From Psychromonas sp. 14N.309.X.WAT.B.A12 (GTDB lineage Bacteria; Pseudomonadota; Gammaproteobacteria; Enterobacterales; Psychromonadaceae), in assembly GCF_030397575.1 (NCBI RefSeq), contig NZ_JAPNXS010000009.1:122144-186143 (forward strand): a stretch of 64,000 nt of DNA, in the 5' to 3' direction. Made by a program: the position numbers and the translations under genes. Shown here piece by piece: positions 35,893-44,486 of the stretch (the stretch's first letter is position 1; each line of letters opens with the position of its first letter). The notes below the pieces were generated by a model. The model had not been told where the DNA came from. It made no database searches and was given only the letters and a program-made list of their open reading frames with translations.

Positions 35893-36876
35893 TTATTTAA
35901 GAGACTCAGTCATCTCAATCCATTTATCAAAATTAGCGGCACCTACTTTCTTTTTAATTTGTTCATAGGCTGGCCCCATCATTGCTTGGAAAGGTGCAAG
36001 ATCAGGCTCATCAATTACAATACCTTTAGCGCGCATATCTGCGATTTGTTTTAATTCTTCCTCTCTCATTAACTTACGCATTAATAAACGGGCTGAATCA
36101 GACTCCTCACTGATAATCTTACGTTGCTCATCATTTAAGCGATCCCAAGCATCTTTAGAAACAACATGAACCATTGAGCTATAAAGGTAATTAAGAATTG
36201 AAATATATTTCTGAGATTCATACAGTTTTAAACTATAAATAACCCCAATTGGATTCTCCTGACCATCAACCACACCTTGGCGCATCGCCATCACCAACTC
36301 ACTGAATGAAATAGTTTGCACATTTGCTCCTATCGCCTGCATTGCAGCTTGATAAGTCATAGCAGGAGGTGTTCGAATCTTTAACCCTTTGACATCTGCA
36401 GGGGATAAAATAGGACGCACTGAGTTAGTCAATTGACGAAATCCCCAATCCCAACTGGATAAATAAACCAAGCCAATTTTATCTAACTCAGGTGTAGCCC
36501 ACTCTTTAAAAGGGCCATCTAGAACTCTATCCGCATGCTCAGCATTAGTTAATGAAAAAGGAATACTCACGGTATCAAATAATGGAACATGTTTTGCCAA
36601 TTGATCCTGTCCTGATAGACTCATATCAACAACCCCCATTATCACTTGTTCTAGCACTTCTGGCGGGCTACCCAAAGCATTATTAGGGTAAATTTCAACT
36701 TCAACTTCGCCATTTGTACGAGCCTCAACCTGCTTTGCAAATTGCATCGCTGCTATGTGTGAAGGATGGTTTTCAGCACCAAAGTGACCAAGCTTAAATT
36801 CGACTGCAGCATACGCAGAGGATGCCCACGCTAAGCACAATGCTGAAGCCAAGCTCTTTTTAAAATTAAAACCCAT
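35893..36876 (-). CDS. TRAP transporter substrate-binding protein (DctP family)
   Basis: Periplasmic binding protein of the TRAP system. The 327-residue protein has a signal peptide (cleavage after SSAYA) and the DctP fold: KLGHFGAENHPSHIAAMQFA at the start, EVEIYPNNALGS, GLKIRTPPAMTYQAAMQAIGA and GVVDGQENPI (the conserved G..DG.E/QNP). The arginine in KIRTPP is the usual carboxylate-binding residue, so the ligand is likely a carboxylic or sugar acid, but which one cannot be read. First gene of the three. Confidence 0.93.
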   Translation of the reverse strand: MGFNFKKSLASALCLAWASSAYAAVEFKLGHFGAENHPSHIAAMQFAKQVEARTNGEVEVEIYPNNALGSPPEVLEQVIMGVVDMSLSGQDQLAKHVPLFDTVSIPFSLTNAEHADRVLDGPFKEWATPELDKIGLVYLSSWDWGFRQLTNSVRPILSPADVKGLKIRTPPAMTYQAAMQAIGANVQTISFSELVMAMRQGVVDGQENPIGVIYSLKLYESQKYISILNYLYSSMVHVVSKDAWDRLNDEQRKIISEESDSARLLMRKLMREEELKQIADMRAKGIVIDEPDLAPFQAMMGPAYEQIKKKVGAANFDKWIEMTESLK

Positions 36877-37031
36877 AATTAACTCCTAATATAATCAGTT
36901 ATCTTTCTTTATCTGAATGTTTATATTGTTAAAACACTCTCCACACAGTCCTCTTTCTTTTGCAGAAGTAGCACTTTGTATTTCTCAGTTACCGCTTATT
37001 CAGTAAAACTGAGTAAAAACGATATGTATCA

Positions 37032-37223
37032 ATGAACACCAATACCTTTGAAATAGATGGTCAGTATTCACTAAAAATAATTGACGACTTCCATGTACAA
37101 ATAACTTACGAAGCAGATAAATTTAAAAATATTAATAAAGTTAATAAAACGATCACTTTGGTAAAAATAAAAAGTGACTCAGGCCCTCTCAATAGAATAA
37201 CTACTTTCAATACGAGCAAATAA
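37032..37223 (+). CDS. Doubtful 63-residue ORF
   Basis: An ATG-started ORF giving an Ile/Lys/Thr-rich protein (MNTNTFEIDGQYSLKIIDDF) with alternating polar/hydrophobic residues. No ribosome site is visible upstream and no family is recognised. It is listed because the region has nothing better; it may be noise in AT-rich DNA. Confidence 0.2.
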   Translation: MNTNTFEIDGQYSLKIIDDFHVQITYEADKFKNINKVNKTITLVKIKSDSGPLNRITTFNTSK

Positions 37224-38056
37224 AATATGAATGCAATCCACTTGATTGATATTTAAAAGTTATTTGAACAACCTTAAATGACACTTTGTATTACAATAAT
37301 ATAACAATAAAAAAGCATAAAAAACTCAAGACCCGCTCTCATTTTTGTTTGATTTTTGTACAATTAGGTGAGTGAGCGCTCAGTAAAGAGCTAAAGTAGA
37401 TAAATAGGGATGTAGAAGATGCTAGATGTTTACGCTAAAACTGAACATACCATTTAAATAAAATGACGATTAATGGAGTTTAGATGAGAGGTTTTCAAAG
37501 CTGTGATCAAACTGTAATAACTGAGTAAGTATTTATAAAAGGTTCTACTATTTATGTTTAAAAATTGTTTACCTTAATAACTCTTAGTTGGTTATCCTTT
37601 AGAAACTGATTTCTTTATTCTGTTTGTTACTAATAACAGTTAAGAACATGATTTAACGGATTTTAATTTAACAATAAGGTAACACGTTATCTCTTATTTT
37701 CCAGTTTCTTATTCACTCTCTCACTGTGACTTCACAGGATATGATAGTTGGGCTTCCCATCAATATATCGGCCTTGTAGAGAGAAAACCACAAACTAGAG
37801 GCGCATGATGTGATGAGTGTGACACTATCGTTCAATCCCTTTCCCCTATCTTAAAAGGCATACAACTAAAAAACGAGAGGATACGATTGATACAATTAAC
37901 TATTTTAAAAGCACACTATTTTATTATTTTTCTAAAAAAAGAAAAAACAACTACGTGATCAAAAAAAGATCATAACAAAAGAAGGGAATCGATTTCTTTA
38001 ATAGATCGACGTTCAAACCTATATGCCTATCATGCACCTCTCATAACATAAGAGAA

Positions 38057-38257
38057 TTGAAGCCTTTTACCACTTATGCAGAACATTACTTTTCACTTTC
38101 TATGTCTGATGCCCCGGCAGAGCCAACTAGAATAAGACACTCCTGTGGGAGCGAAATAGAAGCAAGTATTCACGATCGATTTAACCTCAACTATAACTAT
38201 AAACCAAGAGTCATTGAGTTTGATGAGCAAGGTATAGTAATTAATCAAGACTCATAG
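38057..38257 (+). CDS. Small hypothetical protein (66 residues)
   Basis: The frame opens with TTG at 38057 (preceded by AAGAGA); an internal ATG at 38102 would give 51 residues (MSDAPAEPTRIRHSCGSEIE). Local composition is a little richer in G and C than the flanks, and the C-terminal YKPRVIEFDEQGIVINQD looks protein-like. No family or domain recognised. It sits alone upstream of the PEP-CTERM gene's terminator. Confidence 0.35.
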   Translation: MKPFTTYAEHYFSLSMSDAPAEPTRIRHSCGSEIEASIHDRFNLNYNYKPRVIEFDEQGIVINQDS

Positions 38258-38349
38258 TAGAAAAAATAATCTTTAAGAAGTTAAGAAGTGATTGACCTGA
38301 TTTATTGTGGATTAAGTGATGCACTTTAATATTAAAAACAGGTTATAAA

Positions 38350-38377
38350 AAAACGGCTCTATTAGATAGAGCCGTTC
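38350..38377 (-). terminator. Terminator after the PEP-CTERM gene
   Basis: AACGGCTCTA / TAGAGCCGTT, 10-bp perfect stem with a five-base loop and a T run on the minus strand, 27 bases past the stop at 38404. Confidence 0.88.
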
Positions 38378-38403
38378 GTCAGATATATAATAGTGTTATT
38401 AGA

Positions 38404-38973
38404 TTATACGTTTGTTTTACGTCTGTAAGCAAAAGCAATAAGTGCAAAACCTAATACAAATAACATGCTTGGTTCAGGAACAGAGGCTGTACCACTCCAA
38501 ATCACACCAGTGTTACCATTAGCGCTATTAGTTACAGCGAAAGTTAGTTTGTTATCTGCAGTGATTAATGTTGTTAGTGAGCTATCGAAAATGTCATAAA
38601 CATTTTTCCAAGCTTTTTCAATATCAGTTTGTGTAGAGTCAAAGATAACATCTGAACCGATTGAGACAATCAGCTCGTCATCATAAGAAACGAATAACGA
38701 TGTTAGGTTGTAATTATCAACAGTAACAAGATCTAGCTCATAAAAACTATACTCACTACCATCAACATTCCAAGCATCACTTGGTTGAATCCATGTTGCA
38801 CCATCTAAATCAGTACCAGTTGGATCAATCCAATTATGATCATCATCAGTAAGTGTTGTTGTTGGACTAGTGCTACTAGAGCCATCGTCTACACTTGAGT
38901 AAAAAGAGATAGCCGAAGCATATGTACTTGACAGTAAAATGATAGCTGTCAGTGCTGTTTTGAATAAATTCAT
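38404..38973 (-). CDS. PEP-CTERM sorting-domain protein
   Basis: A 189-residue exported protein with a signal peptide (cleavage after TYASA) and, at residues 165-189, the PEP-CTERM sorting signal: VPEPS, then a hydrophobic helix (MLFVLGFALIAFAY), then RRK. Such proteins are cut by an exosortase and placed at the cell surface, usually with exopolysaccharide. The middle is rich in Ser, Thr and Asp and has few cysteines; it has no further recognised domain. AAGGAA precedes the ATG. No exosortase gene is in the window. Confidence 0.88.
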   Translation of the reverse strand: MNLFKTALTAIILLSSTYASAISFYSSVDDGSSSTSPTTTLTDDDHNWIDPTGTDLDGATWIQPSDAWNVDGSEYSFYELDLVTVDNYNLTSLFVSYDDELIVSIGSDVIFDSTQTDIEKAWKNVYDIFDSSLTTLITADNKLTFAVTNSANGNTGVIWSGTASVPEPSMLFVLGFALIAFAYRRKTNV

Positions 38974-39218
38974 ATTATTTCCTTAATGTTATGAATAGCT
39001 ATTTACATCCTAACAAAGCACTAAACATGCCAAAAATATAAACTATTGTTTTAAAATGCTTTTTCATCATTTTTTTATTTTCAAATATCATTAGTGTTAA
39101 AAAATCCGACAACCATTATCTTTTAATAAACTTTTACTAACTTATATCAAATATAGATAGAGGCTAATAGCAAAACAGGTAATGGATAAAAACAGAATGT
39201 TCATTATTCAGAAACAAA

Positions 39219-39244
39219 AAAGCCCCAACTATTGTTGAGGCTTT
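39219..39244 (-). terminator. Terminator after tRNA-Leu
   Basis: GCCTCAAC / GTTGGGGC on the minus strand (with one G-T pair) and a following T run, 10 bases downstream of the tRNA 3' end. Confidence 0.85.
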
Positions 39245-39253
39245 CTTTGAATA

Positions 39254-39338
39254 TGGTGCCCGAGGACGGACTTGAACCGTCACTCCTCTCGGAAACGGAT
39301 TTTGAATCCGTCGCGTCTACCAATTTCACCACTCGGGC
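39254..39338 (-). tRNA. tRNA-Leu (anticodon CAA)
   Basis: The 85-base minus-strand sequence folds as a tRNA: acceptor stem GCCCGAG/CTCGGGC, D-arm with TGGTAGACGC, anticodon stem ACGGA/TCCGT around loop TTCAAAA (anticodon CAA, reads UUG), a long variable arm, T-arm GGTTCAAGTCC, and an encoded CCA end. A long variable arm with anticodon CAA is leucine type. A terminator follows at 39219-39244. Confidence 0.97.
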
Positions 39339-39499
39339 TGAGTAGAAAGGATTATACCTACAGGACAATGACAAACAAGCATTTTGTTTACAATCCTGTG
39401 TAAGCGATTAAAAACCGTTCAATCTTTATGAATAATAAATAAAATGCCAAGTTATTAGCCATTTGCTACACTGTTTTTTCACATATTTGAGGGATTATC

Positions 39500-40045
39500 A
39501 TGGCCAAACAGAATAAAAAAAAGAATCAAGAGCTCAACTTAGCGGAGCAATATCAAGGCTGCAAACGCGCCTCTTTTTGGAGACGCTTAGGAGCTTATAT
39601 TATTGATCTTTTTACAATAGGATTCGTCATTGCCTTTGCCACGGCACTGGCATTATTGGTAGTGAATATTGTAGCGAAGTTGGGTGGTATTGATTTAAGT
39701 TTATATCAAGATAGCAGCGATTATTTAGGTCATAGCATGTGGTTTTTAGCCTATATCTCATTACTTATTATTGCTTTCTTCATTTATTTTTGGAGCTGTT
39801 CAGGACAGACTATTGGCATGAAACTGGTTCAATTGAGAGTACAAAATAGTGATGGTAGTAATATAAGCATGACGCAAGCTGCGATTCGCTTAGCCACCTC
39901 TGCTTTTGGTTTAGGTAGTTTTATGGCGTTACTTAAAGATCGCAATGCTTTTCAAGATTTATGGGCTGAGTGTGAAGTCGTGGTATTACCAAAATCTTTA
40001 AACACCTGGGCTCTATTTAAAAAGGTAGAAGGAAAAGAAAAGTAA
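39500..40045 (+). CDS. RDD-family membrane protein
   Basis: A 181-residue inner-membrane protein of the RDD family, whose name comes from the conserved Arg-Asp-Asp motifs. Here RASFWRRLGAYIIDLFTIGF supplies the first Arg/Asp elements and KDRNAFQDLWAECEVVVL the C-terminal Asp region; three hydrophobic helices are visible (about 35-60, 82-102 and in the GQTIGMKLVQLRV region). Start ATG follows GAGGGA. Function unknown; convergent with lptG, sharing a terminator at 40055-40094. Confidence 0.87.
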   Translation: MAKQNKKKNQELNLAEQYQGCKRASFWRRLGAYIIDLFTIGFVIAFATALALLVVNIVAKLGGIDLSLYQDSSDYLGHSMWFLAYISLLIIAFFIYFWSCSGQTIGMKLVQLRVQNSDGSNISMTQAAIRLATSAFGLGSFMALLKDRNAFQDLWAECEVVVLPKSLNTWALFKKVEGKEK

Positions 40046-40054
40046 GAAATATTA

Positions 40055-40094
40055 TTACTTACTCAATTAAAGCTCCATTTAACTGAGTAAGTAA
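40055..40094. terminator. Terminator between RDD gene and lptG
   Basis: TTACTTACTCA / TGAGTAAGTAA forms an 11-bp perfect stem around an 18-base loop, midway between the two convergent genes. Confidence 0.75.
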
Positions 40095-40110
40095 ATTATC
40101 ATTCCACTCT

Positions 40111-41175
40111 TTAAGTTTGCTTTCTTAACTGATACATAGCAATTACTAACACTAATATACTAGGCAATAAAGCACCTAAAATCGGCGGTAAGCCAAATAC
40201 TAAACTAGCGGGACCAAATAACTCTCCAGATACATGGAAAGTAAAACCACTGGCTATACCAAAAATAAGACGTGTACCCATGGGGACTGATCTTAAACCA
40301 CCAAATATAAATGAAACCGATAGCAACATCATAACGACCACGGTGAAAGGCAATACCGCTTTACGCCATAGTATTAACCAATAACTGCTCGCATCTTGGT
40401 CATTACTTTCCAAATAAGTAATGTAGTCATAGATATCACGCATCGACATCTTATCTGGTTCACTGATAATGACTTCTAGTTTTTTCGGTGTTAATTCAGT
40501 TTCCCATACGTAATCAGGGAAATTTTCAACCCGCGTTTCACCATCGTAAAAACTGGTTTGACTCACCTCTTGTAATAACCAAGACCCTTCTTGGTAAGTT
40601 GCTTGCTTAGCAACCATTGCTCGACTCAAGGTTAGGTCTTTAGCAAAAAAGTATAGCTGTACATTATACAATTCTGCTTTGCTGTTCATTCTGCCAATAC
40701 TCACAAATGAGTTGGCATCTTTTGCCCAAACACCATATTTGTTATCAACTCGTTCAGTCCCCTTACGAAGCTGATCGCGCATGAAATAAGCTTCTTTATC
40801 TGTTTGCGGGGCAACAAACTCACCTAGTAACATAACAGCAATAACCATTGGAATAGCAGTTTTTAATACGGCCGTCGCGATTCTAAATTTAGACATACCC
40901 GCCGCTTGCATAACCACTAACTCACTACTGCTAGCTAACGAGCCTAATCCAATTAAAGCACCGATTAAGGCTGCCATCGGGAAGAATAATGCTATCTCAA
41001 CCGGCATTTTTAAAAGTACAAAATAGGCCGCAGATAATACTGTGTAAGCACCAGTTCCGACACTCTTCATCTGCTCAACAAATTTAATAATGCTACTTAA
41101 ACCAATCAGTACGAATAAGCTTAAAAACGTTGCCGCAAAGATTGTGCGACCAATGTATCTATCTATAATCCCCAT
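40111..41175 (-). CDS. lptG: LPS export permease LptG
   Basis: LptG pairs with LptF in the inner-membrane LptB2FG transporter that extracts lipopolysaccharide and drives it to the outer membrane. The 354-residue protein has the family's N-terminal YIGRTIFAATFLSLFVLIGL helix, six hydrophobic segments in two groups of three, and a periplasmic jellyroll domain (about 135-245). GALIGLGSLASSSELVVMQAAGMS is the conserved cytoplasmic coupling region. Its start directly abuts the lptF stop (no gap). Confidence 0.95.
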   Translation of the reverse strand: MGIIDRYIGRTIFAATFLSLFVLIGLSSIIKFVEQMKSVGTGAYTVLSAAYFVLLKMPVEIALFFPMAALIGALIGLGSLASSSELVVMQAAGMSKFRIATAVLKTAIPMVIAVMLLGEFVAPQTDKEAYFMRDQLRKGTERVDNKYGVWAKDANSFVSIGRMNSKAELYNVQLYFFAKDLTLSRAMVAKQATYQEGSWLLQEVSQTSFYDGETRVENFPDYVWETELTPKKLEVIISEPDKMSMRDIYDYITYLESNDQDASSYWLILWRKAVLPFTVVVMMLLSVSFIFGGLRSVPMGTRLIFGIASGFTFHVSGELFGPASLVFGLPPILGALLPSILVLVIAMYQLRKQT

Positions 41176-42276
41176 TTACTTCCCCAACTTAGGCGTCAAT
41201 TTTTTTCTACGACTAAAATTTAGCTTACCGATTGTTTGTAAATGTAAAACAATACCCACAATAAAAAACAATATCTGTCCTGCCCACATACCAATAGCAG
41301 GAATGGCACCGTCTTCTATTAAACTTTTAGATGCACTCAATAATAAGAAAAAGCTAAGGTATAAAGCTAAGGCAGGCAATAATTTCGCGTAACGCCCCTG
41401 ACGTGGATTGACTCTAGCTAATGGTACGGCCATAAACGTGATCAATAAAATAGAAACAGGAATAGCAATACGCCATTGCAACTCAGCTTGGTATTTAGGG
41501 TTATCTACACCAATCAATTTTGATGTGGGTAAAGCCTCTACGTCACGAGATTTGTTCTCTACGGTAGAGTTGGCAATATGTACTTGGTATGTTGAAAACT
41601 TTGAGTTTTCGAATTCATTTTCACCCACAACCCCTGCATAGCGTTGGCCATTTTCTAAGGTTAACCAGGTCCCATCTTTTTTCTCAGCCACATTACCACT
41701 TTTTGCGGTGATCACGGAAGGAGAAACCCCTCCTTCTTTTGGCCAATGTGCAGCAAATACGTTTTGTAAATTTTGCCCCTCTACATATTTTTCTACGTAG
41801 ACCACACCGCCATTCCCAGAAGCTTTATGGAAACGCCCTTCAATTAGCGTTGCTGTACCCGCATTTGCTTCGGCTTGCTCAATAATAGACATCATCTTAT
41901 CTTCCGCACTCGGCGCAAGGAATAAACTATTAAAACAGGCAAAGGTAAAGGTTAATAAGGATAGTGTTAAGGTTGCCTTAAGTACTTTATTAGGGCTATA
42001 ACCACATGAGGTTAACGCCACCATTTCACTCTCACTGTGTAATCGACCATGTGCAAAAAGGATTGCTAAATAAAAACTAATAGGCAACATTAAGATGCCT
42101 AAAGTCGGAAAATTTAGAAACAAAATAGTTAATACTAAGTCAGCAGGTATCACGCCATTAATAGCTTGAGCAAGAATAGTGATGAATTTTTGGCTAACAA
42201 AGATGAGGATTAAAACAAAGAGAATGCCAACTTGGCTTTTAAATGTTTCTAACATTAAATAACGAAGAATTATCAA
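41176..42276 (-). CDS. lptF: LPS export permease LptF (TTG start)
   Basis: Partner of LptG in the LPS exporter. I place the start at TTG 42274-42276, giving MIILRYLMLETFKSQ, which matches the LptF family N-terminus; GGAG lies 6 bases upstream. A TTG 12 bases earlier would have no ribosome site and would extend into that GGAG. The 366-residue protein has six hydrophobic segments, a periplasmic beta-jellyroll domain and coupling region HSESEMVALTSCGYSPNKVL. It is divergent from pepA, with about 185 bases between them, as in many gammaproteobacteria. Confidence 0.94.
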   Translation of the reverse strand: MIILRYLMLETFKSQVGILFVLILIFVSQKFITILAQAINGVIPADLVLTILFLNFPTLGILMLPISFYLAILFAHGRLHSESEMVALTSCGYSPNKVLKATLTLSLLTFTFACFNSLFLAPSAEDKMMSIIEQAEANAGTATLIEGRFHKASGNGGVVYVEKYVEGQNLQNVFAAHWPKEGGVSPSVITAKSGNVAEKKDGTWLTLENGQRYAGVVGENEFENSKFSTYQVHIANSTVENKSRDVEALPTSKLIGVDNPKYQAELQWRIAIPVSILLITFMAVPLARVNPRQGRYAKLLPALALYLSFFLLLSASKSLIEDGAIPAIGMWAGQILFFIVGIVLHLQTIGKLNFSRRKKLTPKLGK

Positions 42277-42462
42277 GCTGATCTCCAATGTAAAATAAGA
42301 ATGCTACAAAAGCGGTAAAATAGTGGATTAAGAGAGCAATTGCGGTAAAATTGCTATTTTAGTAAGTTTATATTACGTTTCAAGATCCACAAGAGCTAAT
42401 GATAACTGCATTTTTATAAAAATAGCACAGTTAATCTTAATATAATCGTTTTAAGGATACAT

Positions 42463-43977
42463 ATGGAATTTCTAGTTAAAAGTGGTAGCCCGGAAAAGCA
42501 ACGTAGCGCCTGTATTGTTGTAGGTGTTTTTGAACCTCGCCGTCTATCCCATGCAGCCGAAGTATTAGATGAAATCAGTGAAGGTTATTTAAGTGCTTTA
42601 TTACGTCGCGGTGATATTGAAGGTAAAGTAGGCCAAGTTTTATTTTTACACCACGTGCCAAACGTACTGAGTGAGCGTGTATTATTAGTTGGCTGTGGTA
42701 AAGAACGCGAATTAACTGAAAAACAGTACAAGCAAATCATTGAAAAAACCATTACTACCTTAAATGACACGGGTGCGTTAGAAGCAATCTGTTTCTTATC
42801 TGAATTACATATCAAAGGCCGCGATAGCTACTGGGCAGTTCGTCAAGCAGTTGAAGCAACACAAGATAGCTTATATAACTTTGACCAGTTTAAAACTAAT
42901 AAAGACAACACACGTCGTCCTTTACGTAAACTAACCTTCAATGTACCAAGTCGTAAAGAATTAGCACGTGCTGAATTAGCATTACAACATGGTATTGCAG
43001 TCTCTGCAGGTATGAAGCTTTGTAAAGATCTAGCTAACATGCCACCAAATATTTGTACTCCGTTATACCTAAGCCAACAGGCACAAGAGTTAGGTCAGCG
43101 TTTTGATAAAATCACCACTGAGATTATTGATACGCCGCAAATGCAAGCACTAGGTATGAATAGTTACCTAGCCGTTGCACAAGGTTCAGCGAACCCAGCT
43201 TACATGTCGATCATGAACTACCAAGGTGGTCCAAGCGATCAAAAACCTATTGTATTAGTGGGTAAAGGCTTAACCTTTGACTCAGGTGGTATCTCATTAA
43301 AACCAGGCGCAGGCATGGATGAAATGAAATATGATATGGGTGGTGCTGCTTCGGTGTTTGGTACTATGCAAGCGATTGCTGAATTAGACTTAAAAATCAA
43401 TGTTATTGGTTTGGTCGCAGCTGCTGAAAACATGCCATCAAGCAAAGCTTATCGTCCAGGTGATATTCTAACCACTATGTCAGGGCAAACGGTTGAAGTA
43501 TTAAATACCGATGCAGAAGGCCGTCTAGTATTATGTGATGCACTAACTTATGTAGAACGTTTCGAACCTGAATGTGTAGTAGATATGGCAACCTTAACCG
43601 GCGCTTGTATTATTGCTCTAGGTCATAATATCAGTGCATTAATGAGTCCGCACAAAGGCTTAACACATGAACTGTTAGGCGCATCAAACCAAACCGGTGA
43701 TAAAGCATGGCAATTACCAATGGATGATGATTTCCAGAAGCAATTAGACAGCCCATTTGCTGATATGGCGAATATCGGTGGTCGTCCAGCGGGTTCAATC
43801 ACTGCCGCTTGTTTCTTATCTCGCTTCACTAAAGCTTACACATGGGCGCATTTAGATATTGCTGGTACAGCATGGCGTTCAGGCACAAACAAAGGAGCAA
43901 CAGGACGCCCTGTTCCGTTATTAACTCAGTTTGTGATTAACCGCAGTGAGCAAGAACTAACGGATATAGAAGCGTAA
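42463..43977 (+). CDS. pepA: Leucyl aminopeptidase PepA
   Basis: A cytoplasmic M17 family aminopeptidase that removes N-terminal residues; in relatives it also acts as a DNA-binding factor. The 504-residue protein has the metal and active-site motifs [16 protein letters not shown] (near residues 268-283) and [14 protein letters not shown] (NTDAEGRL signature), plus [13 protein letters not shown] with the conserved Lys/Asp. Length is normal for PepA. AAGGA lies ahead of the ATG. First gene of pepA-holC-valS. Confidence 0.96.
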   Translation: MEFLVKSGSPEKQRSACIVVGVFEPRRLSHAAEVLDEISEGYLSALLRRGDIEGKVGQVLFLHHVPNVLSERVLLVGCGKERELTEKQYKQIIEKTITTLNDTGALEAICFLSELHIKGRDSYWAVRQAVEATQDSLYNFDQFKTNKDNTRRPLRKLTFNVPSRKELARAELALQHGIAVSAGMKLCKDLANMPPNICTPLYLSQQAQELGQRFDKITTEIIDTPQMQALGMNSYLAVAQGSANPAYMSIMNYQGGPSDQKPIVLVGKGLTFDSGGISLKPGAGMDEMKYDMGGAASVFGTMQAIAELDLKINVIGLVAAAENMPSSKAYRPGDILTTMSGQTVEVLNTDAEGRLVLCDALTYVERFEPECVVDMATLTGACIIALGHNISALMSPHKGLTHELLGASNQTGDKAWQLPMDDDFQKQLDSPFADMANIGGRPAGSITAACFLSRFTKAYTWAHLDIAGTAWRSGTNKGATGRPVPLLTQFVINRSEQELTDIEA

Positions 43978-44009
43978 ATGTACCAAGTTAAGCAAGGTAC
44001 AAGCTAATA

Positions 44010-44486
44010 ATGAGCCAAGTTCTTTTCTACATACATTCGCAACCCGATACGAATGCTGATTTGCCTGCACATTTTGTGCAGGCTTGCCAGTTAGCGGCTT
44101 ATTATTATCAACAAAATAAAAAAGTGTTTATTTATACAGAGAATCAACAGGATGCTTTTGTTGTTGACGAGTATTTATGGCAATTTGATGGTGATAGTTT
44201 TGTACCCCATAATTTAGTGGGTGAAGGCCCTCGATATGGTTCTCCAGTTGAGATTAGCTGGCTTGCTCCACAGCACCCTCGCGCTGTGTTAATCAACCTA
44301 AACCAATCTATTCCGAAGTTTAATTTAAACTTCCAACAAATTATTGATTTTGTGCCAGCACAAGAACAACTAAGAATTAATGCGCGAATGCGTTACAGTG
44401 CCTATAAAAAACTAGGCCACACCCTCTCTACTCAAGATGTTGAAGCAACATCTCAAGAGTCAACCAACCAGACAGAAGACAAATGA
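44010..44486 (+). CDS. holC: DNA polymerase III chi subunit HolC
   Basis: Chi connects the clamp loader to single-strand-binding protein at the replication fork. The 158-residue protein matches HolC in size and layout: an N-terminal [47 protein letters not shown] and [10 protein letters not shown]. The C-terminal [17 protein letters not shown] tail is likely disordered. It lies 32 bases after pepA and overlaps valS by 4 bases (ATGA), the standard pepA-holC-valS arrangement of gammaproteobacteria. Confidence 0.94.
   Translation: MSQVLFYIHSQPDTNADLPAHFVQACQLAAYYYQQNKKVFIYTENQQDAFVVDEYLWQFDGDSFVPHNLVGEGPRYGSPVEISWLAPQHPRAVLINLNQSIPKFNLNFQQIIDFVPAQEQLRINARMRYSAYKKLGHTLSTQDVEATSQESTNQTEDK

Larger units (their letters stand above)
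36877..38403. other. 1.5-kb gene-poor stretch
   Basis: The region between the TRAP binding-protein gene and the PEP-CTERM gene has no long ORF and is strongly AT-rich. It holds the dctP promoter side, a hairpin CTCAGTT/AACTGAG (about 36984-37012), a 10-base palindrome TGAGCGCTCA (37373-37382), two doubtful small ORFs (listed separately) and a fragment near 37725-37805 readable as HCDFTGYDSWASHQYIG then a stop, which may be a gene relic. No tRNA or known RNA motif was recognised. Confidence 0.55.

Noticed and set aside
37032..37223. Confident small gene
   Set aside because: No ribosome site, no homology argument and AT-rich composition; kept only as a doubtful feature.
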